64,000 bases of DNA from Planctomycetales bacterium (GTDB taxonomy: Bacteria; Planctomycetota; SZUA-567). The first letter of the stretch is position 1. Every line of letters starts with the position of its first letter. Under the pieces are notes generated by a model. The model searched no databases. It was given only the letters and a program-made list of their open reading frames with translations, and was not told the DNA's origin. Made by a program: the position numbers and the translations under genes. The stretch covers positions 1 through 64,000 of the forward strand of contig BNUQ01000005.1 in the NCBI GenBank assembly GCA_025997475.1, given 5' to 3'. Positions 54,236-62,778 of this stretch are shown piece by piece.

Positions 54236-54808
54236 ATGCGCATTATTTCCGGTTCCGCCCGCGGGCGGGAAATCAAGGTTTCGGCGAAGGCGCGTCCGTA
54301 TTTGGCGAAAGTCCGGGCGGCGATTTTCAACAGTTTGGCGGCGCGTCTCGACGGCGCGGCGGTGTTGGATTTGTATGCCGGTAGCGGCGTCAACGGCATC
54401 GAGGCGTTAAGCCGCGGCGCGGCGAGCGCGGTCTTGGTCGATAACGCCCGCGACGCGGCGGCGATGATGAAAGAAAATTTGGCGCGGTGCGCTTGCGCCG
54501 AAAAAGCCGAAATTCGGCTGATGGAGGTCGGCGCGTTTTTGCGGCAGACGCGCGCGCGGTTTGATTTGATTTTCATCGACCCGCCGTTCTCCGACGACGA
54601 AGCGGCGCGGGCGCGTTACGGCGAGTGGTTAAATTTGGCGGGCGCGGCGTTGCGCCCCGACGGGCGCGTAATTTTTCGTCGCGAAATAATCCAGCCCGAA
54701 CCGCCGTTGCCGACGTGTGATTTGACCGTCGCGCGCGACAAAAATTACGGGCGCAGTCGCGTGGTTTTTTATGGGAATAAATTTACAACACCAAGTGCAA
54801 ACGAATAG
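54236..54808 (+). CDS. rsmD: 16S rRNA m2G966 methyltransferase RsmD
   Basis: 190 residues from the ATG at 54236. It begins MRIISGSARGREIKVSAKAR, then VRAAIFNSLAARLDGAAVLD and LYAGSGVNGIEALSRGA for S-adenosylmethionine, and the catalytic DPPF (IFIDPPFSDDE). It methylates the 2-amino group of G966 in 16S rRNA. Its 3' end overlaps the convergent MazF-type gene by 26 bp; the C-terminal TTPSANE looks like an extension formed by that overlap. Its common partner coaD is absent. Confidence 0.92.
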   Translation: MRIISGSARGREIKVSAKARPYLAKVRAAIFNSLAARLDGAAVLDLYAGSGVNGIEALSRGAASAVLVDNARDAAAMMKENLARCACAEKAEIRLMEVGAFLRQTRARFDLIFIDPPFSDDEAARARYGEWLNLAGAALRPDGRVIFRREIIQPEPPLPTCDLTVARDKNYGRSRVVFYGNKFTTPSANE

Positions 54809-55103
54809 CCGTGTTGATTTTTTGTATATCGTAGGGCGTCAGTTCGCAAATTTTGCTTCGCAGACGTTGCTTATCGACCGTGCGAATTTGGTCTGCCAGA
54901 AATTTTCCGTCTTTACCCATTAGTGAAATAACGGCGTTGCCGGGATAAATTCTCTTGACGTTGCCGGTGAACGGCGCGACAACGACTCGATTCAACGTGG
55001 TGTTGGCGCGGTCGTTGCTGATGATGACGGCGGGGCGTGTCTTTTTAATTTCGCCGCCGGTCGCCGGTTCAAAATCCGTCCACCACACACTGCCCCTATT
55101 CAT
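54783..55103 (-). CDS. MazF/PemK-type mRNA interferase toxin
   Basis: 106 residues from the ATG at 55103. The family signature is complete: RGSVWWTDFEPATGGEIKKT, then RPAVIISNDRANTTLNRVVV, VAPFTGN, and the closing LADQIRTVDKQRL. MazF toxins cleave mRNA at short sequences. The gene overlaps its antitoxin by 8 bp and the 3' end of rsmD by 26 bp on the opposite strand, so loss of the toxin could disturb rsmD. Confidence 0.93.
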   Translation of the reverse strand: MNRGSVWWTDFEPATGGEIKKTRPAVIISNDRANTTLNRVVVAPFTGNVKRIYPGNAVISLMGKDGKFLADQIRTVDKQRLRSKICELTPYDIQKINTAIRLHLVL

Positions 55104-55335
55104 CGACGACTTCTCCCATATAGGCATTCACCCATTCGCTCGCTTCTTTTTCGTATTCTGCGTCCGCCGCCATCGCGCGGTAGCCCGCGTCCAAATCGGT
55201 ATAAACAAACGGTTCGGGATGCGGCGCGGCGCGAAATAAATCGGCGACGTATTCGCCAATCACGGCGCCGTCGCCGAGAGCGGCAAGTTTCTGATAAAGC
55301 GCTTCTTCGACGCTAATCGTCAGCGGTTTAAGCAT
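55096..55335 (-). CDS. antitoxin of the MazF-type pair
   Basis: 79 residues. The N-terminal PLTISVEEALYQKLAAL and the C-terminal DAGYRAMAADAEYEKEASEW resemble ribbon-helix-helix antitoxins that pair with MazF. The acidic tail should wrap around the toxin. It comes first in the operon and overlaps the toxin start by 8 bp, as expected for coupled expression and autorepression. Confidence 0.88.
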   Translation of the reverse strand: MLKPLTISVEEALYQKLAALGDGAVIGEYVADLFRAAPHPEPFVYTDLDAGYRAMAADAEYEKEASEWVNAYMGEVVDE

Positions 55336-55432
55336 TGGACGAACTCCGCAATTCGTAATTTTAATGCGTAATTATTCTTCCCCGCCGTCCGCGAACGCCA
55401 ATAATGGCGGCGTTGCGCGCGGGCAAAAAAAA

Positions 55433-55559
55433 CAGCGTCTTCGGGAAATGACCGGATGAACTGACACCTGCGCCCGACTGCTTATGGCTGCTCCCGTCAA
55501 GGTCTGACCAGGTTCGCGGTAGGCGCAGTGCCAGGTCCGGTCAAAACCCGACGACGCTG
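55433..55559 (-). ncRNA. ffs: signal recognition particle RNA (4.5S type)
   Basis: On the minus strand the ends CAGCGTC/GACGCTG pair, and long helices such as GACCGGA.../...TCCGGTC and CTGCGCC/GGCGCAG lead to the conserved apex. The apex is GAACCTGGTCAGACC then TTGACGGGAGCAGCCATAAG. CAGA and AGCAG form the asymmetric Ffh-binding loop, closed by a UGAC tetraloop, a URRC variant known for SRP RNA. About 127 nt. It lies between the antitoxin gene and ispE. Confidence 0.88.
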
Positions 55560-55590
55560 ACGGCGCGGCAATCTATGGAATCCCCTGCCA

Positions 55591-56457
55591 ATGTCAATTA
55601 CCGCTCGCGTTTATCCGAAAATCAATCTCTTTCTCGAAATTGTCCGCCGCCGCGCCGACGGTTATCACGAGCTCGCCACCGTGATGCAAACGGTCGAGAA
55701 CGTCTATGACGAACTCGCCGTCGAACCGGCGGACACGCTTTCGCTGACCGTGCGCGGTGCCGAGACGCGCGCCAACTTGCCGACCGATGACCGCAATCTG
55801 GTTCTTCGCGCCGCCCGCGCTTTGCAACTCGCCTTTCGCGGCGTGAAAATTACTCCGCGCGGCGCGAAATTTACTCTGACCAAAAACATTCCGACCGGCG
55901 CGGGACTCGGCGGCGGTTCGGCGGACGCGGCGGCGGCATTGCAACTTTGCGCCCGTTTATGGCGTTTCGATATTGCCCCCGCCGAAATGTCCGCCGTCGC
56001 CGCGACCGTCGGGTGCGACGTGCCGTTTTTCCTGACGACCGCGCCGGTGGCGCTCGCGACCGGACGCGGCGAAATCATCACGCCAATCACCGCCCGCCGC
56101 CCGCTCCCTTGCCATTTGATTTTACCGCCGTGGTCGAGCGCGACCGGCGCGGCGTATCAGGCGTTGTCCGCGGCGGATTTCGACCGGCATCCGGTAGCGG
56201 ATTTTTTGCCGACGTTGGCGACGGGGGACGCGGCGAAAATTTTGGCGGCGAGTTTCAATGTTTTTGCGCGCCCGTTTTTTCAGCGCGAGAAGCGCGCGGC
56301 GCGTTTGGCGGCATTTCTCGCCGCCGCCGGTTATCCGGCGCAGTTGAGCGGCTCCGGCGCGGCAATGTGGATGCCGCAAATCGGCGACGCCGCCCGCGCC
56401 GCATTGCAACGCCGACTGAACGCCGAGCCGGAACTGCGCGGAACGCTAATCGTTTAA
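55591..56457 (+). CDS. ispE: 4-diphosphocytidyl-2-C-methyl-D-erythritol kinase
   Basis: 288 residues of the GHMP kinase family. The N-terminal YPKINLFLEIVRRRADGYHE, the ATP loop NIPTGAGLGGGSADAAAAL and the GCDVPFF segment are diagnostic for IspE. The C-terminal LSGSGAAMWM closes the fold. It phosphorylates CDP-methylerythritol in the non-mevalonate isoprenoid pathway. prs and pth, frequent neighbours, are not here. Confidence 0.96.
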   Translation: MSITARVYPKINLFLEIVRRRADGYHELATVMQTVENVYDELAVEPADTLSLTVRGAETRANLPTDDRNLVLRAARALQLAFRGVKITPRGAKFTLTKNIPTGAGLGGGSADAAAALQLCARLWRFDIAPAEMSAVAATVGCDVPFFLTTAPVALATGRGEIITPITARRPLPCHLILPPWSSATGAAYQALSAADFDRHPVADFLPTLATGDAAKILAASFNVFARPFFQREKRAARLAAFLAAAGYPAQLSGSGAAMWMPQIGDAARAALQRRLNAEPELRGTLIV

Positions 56458-56467
56458 GCGAGCAGTT

Positions 56468-56570
56468 AAAACAATTAAGAATGGAGGAATGGATTATCAA
56501 AATTGCGCGAGGCGAATTTGAAAGTCAAACTCCACAATTTCCAATTATTTGTAATTGCTCTTTTTCCCAC
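56468..56570. repeat. heptamer hairpin repeat, decayed AATTAAG copy
   Basis: AACAATTAAGAATGGAGGAA, then an ATTATCAAAATTGCGCGAGG core, AAACTCCACAATTTCCAATT and ATTTGTAATTG. Units are few and irregular, so this is an eroded family member. Confidence 0.7.
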
Positions 56571-56642
56571 CGCCCACTGCTCACTATCAATCTTGCCGGT
56601 CGCCGATAAAATTCACGCCACAATTTTTCACAGGAGACGTTT

Positions 56643-57074
56643 ATGAAAATTCATCAATTGTCGCTGTTTTTGGAAAACAAGCCGGGGCATCTCGGCAACG
56701 CGGTGAAACTGCTCGCGGAAAATAATCTCAACATCGCCACGCTGTCGCTGGCGGACACCGAGCAATTCGGCATTTTGCGGCTGATAATGTCGGAGTGGGA
56801 ACGCGCGCGGCAACTGCTCGCCGGCGCCGGTTTCGTCGTCAAAATCACCGAAGTCGTCGCCATCGAGGTCTCCGACCGCCCCGGCGGGTTGAACGATATT
56901 TTGCGCGTCATCGGCGCCACCGGCTTGAACATCGAATATATGTATGCGTTCTCCAAACGGCGCGGCGAAGCGGCGATTTTGTTGTTGCGGTTCAGCGACC
57001 CCGACGCGGCGCTGACGGCGTTGCGCGACGGCGGCGGCATTAAATTGGTTACCGCGGCGGAAATGTTCGGCTAA
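56643..57074 (+). CDS. tandem ACT-domain amino-acid-binding protein
   Basis: 143 residues made of two ACT domains (about 1-68 and 70-143). Each opens with the ligand-binding turn: LFLENKPGHLGNAVKLL and EVSDRPGGLNDILRVIG. Proteins of this size typically stand next to PaaK-type ligases or indolepyruvate oxidoreductase and are thought to sense amino acids. The PaaK-type gene is indeed the next gene, 164 bp on, with a heptamer repeat between. GGAGACG precedes the start. Confidence 0.9.
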   Translation: MKIHQLSLFLENKPGHLGNAVKLLAENNLNIATLSLADTEQFGILRLIMSEWERARQLLAGAGFVVKITEVVAIEVSDRPGGLNDILRVIGATGLNIEYMYAFSKRRGEAAILLLRFSDPDAALTALRDGGGIKLVTAAEMFG

Positions 57075-57078
57075 TAGA

Positions 57079-57184
57079 GCAATTAACAATTAACAATTGT
57101 GGGGTTTGATTTTCAGATTCGCGAAGCGAAATTGATAACGGAGCGAAGCGACAACCGCCATTGTTAATTGTTAATTCTTAATTG
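57079..57184. repeat. heptamer hairpin repeat, AACAATT type
   Basis: CAATTAA units, TGTGGGGTTTGATTTTCAGA, TTCGCGAAGCGAAATTGATA, a second GCGAAGCG, then TTAATTG/TTAATTC units. It lies between the ACT gene and the PaaK-type gene. Confidence 0.9.
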
Positions 57185-57238
57185 TTCCGCCGCCGTTGCC
57201 GGAATTTTACCCCCTCCTCACCCTCACCCCAAAGAGCG

Positions 57239-58558
57239 ATGAATAAACCTTATCCCGACGCGCCGGTCTTTGACGACGACGAAACGATGTCGCGCGACGA
57301 ACTGACTTTCGAGCAAATCAACGGCTTGCGCCGCGTCGTTTGCAACGCCAAAAACGTCGAGTTTTATCGCGATAAACTGCGCGACTTAGAGCCGGAAGAC
57401 ATCAAAAAGCCCGACGATTTATGGCGTCTGCCGTTCACGACGAAAGAAGACCTGCGCCAAAATTATCCGCTGAAAATGCTGGCGGTCGGGCGCGATAAAA
57501 TCTCGCGCGTGCACGGCTCGTCCGGCACGACCGGCAAGCCGACCATCGTCGCCTACACCGAAAACGACGTGGACACGTGGGCGAATTTGTGCGCGCGATT
57601 TTTGTTCGCCGGCGGTTTGCGGTCGTCGCATTTCGCGCACATCGCGTTCGGCTTGGGAATGTTCACCGGCGGTTTCGGCTTGCATTTCGGCATCAACCGC
57701 GTCGGCGCGGCGATTGTGCCGGCGGCGGCGGGCAACACGCGGCGGCAGGTGATGCTCCTCAAAGACCTCGCCGCCGACGCGCTGATTTGCACGCCGAGTT
57801 ACGCGCTGACGATTGCCGAAACGATGCGCGAAGAGGGTCTTGCGCCGGACGATTTGCCGCTGTCGCTCGGCTTTTTCGGCGGCGAAATCTGGACGGAAGA
57901 AATGCGCGCGCGCATCGAAAAAGAACTCGGAATTTTCGCCACCAACAATTACGGCTTGTCGGAACTGATTGGTCCGGGCGTGGCGGGCGAGTGCCGCTAC
58001 CGGTGCGGAATGCACATTCAGGAAGACCATTTTTTAGTCGAGTGCCTAAACCCGCAAACGTTGAAGCCGGTGAAATTCGGCGAAGAGGGCGAGTTGGTTT
58101 TCACGGCGCTGACCAAAGAGGCGATGCCGATTATCCGTTACCGGACGCGCGACATCGCGGCGCTGAATTACGCGCCGTGCGAGTGCGGGCGCACCGGCGT
58201 GCGGATGAGCCGCGTGCGCGGACGGACGGACGATATGCTGATTATTCGCGGCGTGAACGTGTATCCGTCGCAAATCGAAGAGGCGATGTTGCGGGTCAGC
58301 GGCGCGGTGTCGCCGCACTACTTAATCGAAGTTGACCGCCCGAAACAATTGGACGTGGTAACGTTGAAAGTCGAATTGACGCCGGAGAATTTTTCCGACC
58401 GGATGGACGAGATGCAAACATTGCGCGACCGCATCGCGCGGGAAGTGCAGGTTACGGCGCAAATCGGCGTCAACGTCGAACTGCTGGCACCGCAATCGCT
58501 GGAACGCGCCGCCGGCAAAGCCGTGCGGGTGCTGGATAAACGGCATCTCAACCGTTGA
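57239..58558 (+). CDS. phenylacetate-CoA ligase family protein (PaaK type)
   Basis: 439 residues. The AMP-binding P-loop is HGSSGTTGKPTIVAYT (about 90). Later motifs are NYGLSELIGPGVAGEC, IRYRTRDIA and RGRTDDMLIIRGVNVYPSQI, followed by the small C-terminal domain. It activates an aryl acetate to its CoA thioester through an adenylate. With an ACT protein beside it and no aerobic paa genes, an anaerobic role with aryl acids from amino-acid breakdown is likely. Confidence 0.92.
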   Translation: MNKPYPDAPVFDDDETMSRDELTFEQINGLRRVVCNAKNVEFYRDKLRDLEPEDIKKPDDLWRLPFTTKEDLRQNYPLKMLAVGRDKISRVHGSSGTTGKPTIVAYTENDVDTWANLCARFLFAGGLRSSHFAHIAFGLGMFTGGFGLHFGINRVGAAIVPAAAGNTRRQVMLLKDLAADALICTPSYALTIAETMREEGLAPDDLPLSLGFFGGEIWTEEMRARIEKELGIFATNNYGLSELIGPGVAGECRYRCGMHIQEDHFLVECLNPQTLKPVKFGEEGELVFTALTKEAMPIIRYRTRDIAALNYAPCECGRTGVRMSRVRGRTDDMLIIRGVNVYPSQIEEAMLRVSGAVSPHYLIEVDRPKQLDVVTLKVELTPENFSDRMDEMQTLRDRIAREVQVTAQIGVNVELLAPQSLERAAGKAVRVLDKRHLNR

Positions 58559-58571
58559 CCGTGAAACGAAA

Positions 58572-58802
58572 ATGACCGTCTTAACCGCCCAAAGAACATT
58601 GCGCGACGAACTGCATTCTTATATTGACGACCTCGATGACGGCGTTTTGTCGGACGGGCGAAACCTGCTTAACGGTTGGCGGGCGGATAACTTGGACGTC
58701 GTTATCGAAACCGATTTAACCGCTGAAGAAAAAGCCATTATTCGGCACGGCAGAAAAGAGTATCGCGAACACCCTGAAAATTTTGTGGTGCGAGAAATAT
58801 AG
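58572..58802 (+). CDS. small antitoxin-like protein without visible toxin
   Basis: 76 residues starting 13 bp after the PaaK stop. The acidic, helical protein has a C-terminal segment DLTAEEKAIIRHGRKEYREH that resembles small type II antitoxins or their relatives. No toxin-sized gene follows: the next 100 bp are repeat and then bioA. No family is assigned with confidence. Codon choice is less GC-biased than in the neighbours. Confidence 0.5.
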   Translation: MTVLTAQRTLRDELHSYIDDLDDGVLSDGRNLLNGWRADNLDVVIETDLTAEEKAIIRHGRKEYREHPENFVVREI

Positions 58803-58895
58803 AGCGGTTACAAATTAAAAATGGCGGAGATTGACGGTCGCTTCGCTTCGCGCAATTTTGACAACTCCCCCCCCCCAATTCTTAATTTTAATGGA
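58803..58895. repeat. decayed hairpin repeat upstream of bioA
   Basis: AAATTAAAAATGGCGGAGAT, GACGGTCGCTTCGCTTCGCG, AATTTTGACAACTCC, then AATTCTTAATTTTAAT. It contains a run of nine C. Family membership is clear from the core. Confidence 0.75.
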
Positions 58896-58903
58896 AGCAA
58901 AAA

Positions 58904-60247
58904 ATGCTTTCCCCGTTGCAACAACTCGACTTGCGCCACATCTGGCATCCGTGTTCGCAAATGAAGGACTACGAGACCTTGCCGCCCATCGTGATTGAGC
59001 GCGGCGCGGGCAGTTGTCTTTACGACACCGACGGCAAGGAATACATCGACATCATCAGTTCGTGGTGGTGCAACTTGTTGGGGCATTGCCACCCGCGAAT
59101 TTCCGCCGCCATCCACGACCAATTAGACCAACTCGAACACGTCATTTTCGCCAATTTTTCGCACCGTCCGGCGATTGTCTTGGCGGCGCGGCTCGCGGAA
59201 ATTTTGCCGCGCGGTCTGACGAAATTTAATTTCTCCGACAACGGTTCGGCGGCGGTCGAAGCGGCGCTGAAAATGAGTTTTCAATATCAGGCGCAAACCG
59301 GCAACGCGCGGAAAACGCGGTTTATGTGTTTGACCGGCGCGTATCACGGCGAAACCATCGGCGCGCTGTCCGTCGGCGCGGTTGACCTCTACACGCAAAT
59401 TTACCGCCCGCTGTTGCTCGACGCGATTCGCCTCGACGCGCCCGACTGTTTTCGCTGTCCGTTCGGAAAAACGCGCGACGCTTGCGCCTGCGAATGCGCG
59501 TCCGCCGCCGAAGCGAGTTTCGCGAAATTCGGCGAGACGACCGCCGCGCTGATTGTCGAGCCGCTGTTGCAAGGTAGCGCCGGCATGCGGATTTATCCGG
59601 CGGCGTATTTGCGGCGGTTGCGCGACCTCTGCGACCGTTACGGAGTGTTGTTGATTGCCGACGAAATCGCCACCGGTTTCGGGCGGACGGGGAAAATGTT
59701 CGCCTGCGACCACGCGGAAATTTCGCCGGATATTATGTGTTTGTCGAAAGGTTTGAGCGGCGGCTATTTGCCGTTCGCCATCACGGCGACGACGGAGCGG
59801 GTTTTTGCGGCGTTTTACGCGGACTACCGCGAGGGCAGGGCGTTTATGCACAGCCACACTTACAGCGGCAATCCGCTTGGCTGTCGCGCGGCGCTCGCCG
59901 TGTTGGACGTGTTGGCGTCCGAGCCGATTTTCGCGACCGCCGCGGCAAACGCGGAATTTCTGACCGGCGAACTTAACGCGGCGTTGTTAGACCACCCCAA
60001 CGTCGGCGAGATTCGCCATCTCGGTTTGATTCACGCCGTTGAATTGGTCGCGGATAAAAAAACGAAAACGGCGTTGCCGGCGGCGCGGCGCACGGGCTAT
60101 CAAATTTATCGCGAAGCGTTGCGGCGCGGTTTGCTGTTGCGCCCGTTGGGGGACGTGCTGTATTTCAACCCGCCGCTGAACACGCCGCGGGAAACGCTGG
60201 CGCGCGCGGTGGCGCTTTGCCGCGAAGCGGTGGAGAGCGAGTTTTAG
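58904..60247 (+). CDS. bioA: adenosylmethionine-8-amino-7-oxononanoate aminotransferase
   Basis: 447 residues. The BioA opening DLRHIWHPCSQMKDYE is distinctive. It continues with WWCNLLGHCHPRI, FSDNGSAAVEAALKM, TGAYHGETIGALSVG, LLIADEIATGFGRTGKMFAC, and LSKGLSGGYLP with the PLP lysine. It makes diaminopelargonate for biotin. No other bio genes lie nearby. An insertion rich in cysteine (CFRCPFGKTRDACACEC) in the middle is seen in some relatives. Confidence 0.95.
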   Translation: MLSPLQQLDLRHIWHPCSQMKDYETLPPIVIERGAGSCLYDTDGKEYIDIISSWWCNLLGHCHPRISAAIHDQLDQLEHVIFANFSHRPAIVLAARLAEILPRGLTKFNFSDNGSAAVEAALKMSFQYQAQTGNARKTRFMCLTGAYHGETIGALSVGAVDLYTQIYRPLLLDAIRLDAPDCFRCPFGKTRDACACECASAAEASFAKFGETTAALIVEPLLQGSAGMRIYPAAYLRRLRDLCDRYGVLLIADEIATGFGRTGKMFACDHAEISPDIMCLSKGLSGGYLPFAITATTERVFAAFYADYREGRAFMHSHTYSGNPLGCRAALAVLDVLASEPIFATAAANAEFLTGELNAALLDHPNVGEIRHLGLIHAVELVADKKTKTALPAARRTGYQIYREALRRGLLLRPLGDVLYFNPPLNTPRETLARAVALCREAVESEF

Positions 60248-60322
60248 GGTTGAGCGTTCGGCAGAGGTCGCGCCTCGCGCGTCTTAAAAATAAAACTCCA
60301 CCGCCAAACTCCGAACTCTCAA
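60248..60322. repeat. decayed heptamer hairpin repeat after bioA
   Basis: GGGTTGAGCGTTCGGCAGAG, CGCGCCTCGCGCGTCTTAAA, AATAAAACTCCACC, then AACTCTCAACGCT. Units are eroded but the core matches the GTTGAGA class. Confidence 0.75.
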
Positions 60323-60324
60323 CG

Positions 60325-62262
60325 CTATTTGAGGAACTGCCGGAGCACGCCGACGATTTGGTCGTAATCGACGGGTTTGGAGAGGTGTCCGTTCATACCC
60401 GCTTCGCGGCATTTGATAATGTCTTCCATAAAAACGTTCGCCGTCATCGCGACAATCGGGACGGTTTTCGCGTTCGCCACGCCGCCGGCGCGGATGCGGC
60501 GCGTGGCTTCGAGCCCGTCCATTTTCGGCATCTGCATATCCATAAAAATAAATTCGTATTTGCCCGCGCCCGCCAAAAATTTCGCCACCGCCACTTCGCC
60601 GTTTTCGGCAAAATCCAGCGCGCAGTGCGTCTCTTCCAACAAACCGGCGACGACCTCGCGGTTGATTTCGTTGTCCTCCACGACCAAAATCCGCCGTCCG
60701 GCTAATTGGTTGTCGGGCGCGACGGACGGCTTCGCGGACGGTTGCAAACAATTGATAATGTCGTCGGGCAACAGCGGCAACGAGAGGATATTATCCGCGC
60801 TCACGCCCGCCGCCGACAATTCCGCCCGCGCCGCTTCCCATTGGTCAATCGGCGCGACCGCCGCAATCGTCATTTTATCGCCGCCGGCTTGGCGCAGTTG
60901 CCGCGCGATGTCGGCGCCGCCGCGATAAATAAACACCGCCAAATTAAAATCGGCGCCGGCGCGGCATTGCGCGAGGGCTTCCGTCAAGTCGTAGCCGCGA
61001 CAACGCGCGCCGTAGCCGCGGCAGATGCGCTCGTAGTATTCGCGCGACACGGCGGAACCGCCGGCGAACAGGATGGACGTCTTTTTCCATTGCTCGGACG
61101 CGAAGACGTTTTCCTTGCCGGCGCGGCGCATTTTCAACGTTACGTGAAACGTCGCGCCTTCGCCGAGCGCCGACTCCAACCAGATTTTACCGCCCATCAA
61201 TTCGACGATGCTTTGGCAAATCGTCAGTCCCAAGCCGATGCCGCCGAAGCGCCGCGAAGCGCGCATTTCCGCCTGCTCGAACGGCTGGAAAATTTGTTCC
61301 TGCTGTTCGGGGCTGATGCCGATGCCGCTGTCGATGACGCGGATGCCGATGCCGCAAACGCCGCTTTCTTTGGCTTCGCCGAGAAGACGCGCCCGCAGAC
61401 GCACCGCGCCGCGCTCCGGCGTGAATTTCACCGCGTTCGTCAGCAAATTGGTGACGACTTGTATCAGCCGCCGGTCGTCGCCCAGCACGCGGCGCGGCAG
61501 ACGCGGGTCGATGTCCAAAATAAAGGTCTGCCCTTTTTTCTCGGCGGACGACGCGACAATGTTCGCCACCCGCCGCCAGAAATCGCCGAAATCAAATTCC
61601 GCCGGCTTCAATTCCAACTGCCGCTCGGCGATTTTGGTAACGTCCAAAATATCGTTGACGACGCCGAGCAGGTGCGTCGTCGCGCCGTTGATTTTATCGA
61701 GACAGACATTGCGATGATTGGGGTCGTTCGACCGCCGCACGATGGCGACCATTCCCATCACCGCGTTGAGCGGCGTGCGGATTTCGTGGGACATATTGGC
61801 GAGAAAGTCGCTTTTGGCGCGACCGGCAAGTTCGGCGTTTTCTTTGGCGCGCGTCAAACCGGTGATGTCGCGCAACGACAACACCGCGCCCTGATAGCCC
61901 TCCGCGCCGAAGACGGGCGTGAAACTTAATTCATAAACCGCCGCGCCGTCGGGGCGCTCGACTTTGACGGCGGTCGTCAAAGTTCTTTTCTCCGTCTGCG
62001 CCCGCCGAATCAAGCCGTCCGCCGTTTGCAACCAAACGCTTTCGCCGCTGAACGCGGACAGCGCGTCGTAGTAATCTTTGCCGGAAACGCCGTCCGTCTT
62101 GACCGCGCCCAGAAAGGCGTCGGTGCAGTAGGCGACGCGGTTGTGCGCGTCCAACAAAACGACGAGGTCTTTGCTGTTGGCCAGCAACATCCGCATAAAC
62201 ACGTTGCGGCGCCGCGTTTCTTCCGCTGAGGCGGCATCGTCGGGAAGGGCAGACATAGGCAT
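60325..62262 (-). CDS. hybrid sensor histidine kinase (PAS, HisKA, HATPase, two receiver-like domains)
   Basis: 645 residues from the ATG at 62262; an ATG two codons later is also possible. No membrane helix is seen, so it is cytoplasmic. A PAS domain (about 25-135) is followed by the phosphoacceptor helix FLANMSHEIRTPLNAVMG (His159). The ATPase domain has NLLTNAVKFTPERG, DSGIGI and GGIGLGLTICQSIVELMGG. A degenerate receiver (about 395-505) lacks the acceptor Asp. The C-terminal receiver (about 515-640) has the acceptor in YEFIFMDMQMPKMDGLEATR. No output regulator is adjacent, so signal and target are unknown. Confidence 0.9.
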   Translation of the reverse strand: MPMSALPDDAASAEETRRRNVFMRMLLANSKDLVVLLDAHNRVAYCTDAFLGAVKTDGVSGKDYYDALSAFSGESVWLQTADGLIRRAQTEKRTLTTAVKVERPDGAAVYELSFTPVFGAEGYQGAVLSLRDITGLTRAKENAELAGRAKSDFLANMSHEIRTPLNAVMGMVAIVRRSNDPNHRNVCLDKINGATTHLLGVVNDILDVTKIAERQLELKPAEFDFGDFWRRVANIVASSAEKKGQTFILDIDPRLPRRVLGDDRRLIQVVTNLLTNAVKFTPERGAVRLRARLLGEAKESGVCGIGIRVIDSGIGISPEQQEQIFQPFEQAEMRASRRFGGIGLGLTICQSIVELMGGKIWLESALGEGATFHVTLKMRRAGKENVFASEQWKKTSILFAGGSAVSREYYERICRGYGARCRGYDLTEALAQCRAGADFNLAVFIYRGGADIARQLRQAGGDKMTIAAVAPIDQWEAARAELSAAGVSADNILSLPLLPDDIINCLQPSAKPSVAPDNQLAGRRILVVEDNEINREVVAGLLEETHCALDFAENGEVAVAKFLAGAGKYEFIFMDMQMPKMDGLEATRRIRAGGVANAKTVPIVAMTANVFMEDIIKCREAGMNGHLSKPVDYDQIVGVLRQFLK

Positions 62263-62283
62263 TTTTGGGGGAAAGGGGAAAGA

Positions 62284-62325
62284 CAATTAACAATTCACAA
62301 TTAAAAATTGCGAATTGTTAATTGA
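62284..62325. repeat. short AACAATT heptamer array
   Basis: AATTAACAATTCACAATTAA and its rough complement TTGCGAATTGTTAATTG, with no core between. It lies upstream of the histidine kinase. Confidence 0.75.
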
Positions 62326-62434
62326 AAGGAATTGTAGCGGAAGAAACGGATTTTCAAACGCGGCGGACGCGCCCGATTTGACAAATCGGCGCGAAAACGA
62401 AAATAGGCGGCGGTTTGTAAAAAAGGAGAGCGCG

Positions 62435-62767
62435 ATGCCAACTTACGATTACGAATGCGATGCGTGCGGCGAGAAATTTGAGTTGTTTCAAGCCATCACC
62501 GCCGCGCCGGTGAAAAAATGTCCGCATTGCGGTAAGCCGAAAGCCCGCCGTCTCATCGGCGCGGGCGCGGGCATAATTTTCAAAGGCGGCGGTTTTTACG
62601 AAACCGACTACAAGCGCGCCGGCGGCAAAAAAGACGACGCCTCCGCCGCGCCCGCCACCGCGACGGATAAAGCGACGCCGGAAAAAACTGAGAAAAAAGA
62701 AACCGCCGCGCCCGCGAAAGACACGCCGGAGAAACCGGCGGCATCGGCGAAGAAAACCGATTCTTAA
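62435..62767 (+). CDS. FmdB-family zinc ribbon protein
   Basis: 110 residues from the ATG at 62435 (AAAAGGAGAG upstream). The N-terminal zinc ribbon is MPTYDYECDACGEKFELFQ with a second pair CPHCG, as in FmdB-type regulatory proteins. GIIFKGGGFYETDYKR follows. The last 45 residues are a Lys/Ala/Thr/Pro-rich disordered tail. The family's role in transcription control is putative. Confidence 0.88.
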   Translation: MPTYDYECDACGEKFELFQAITAAPVKKCPHCGKPKARRLIGAGAGIIFKGGGFYETDYKRAGGKKDDASAAPATATDKATPEKTEKKETAAPAKDTPEKPAASAKKTDS

Positions 62768-62778
62768 AATTATGAATT

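Noticed and set aside
60706-61929. Open frame of 407 codons on the plus strand
   Set aside because: Antisense shadow of the histidine kinase, whose motifs are complete on the other strand.
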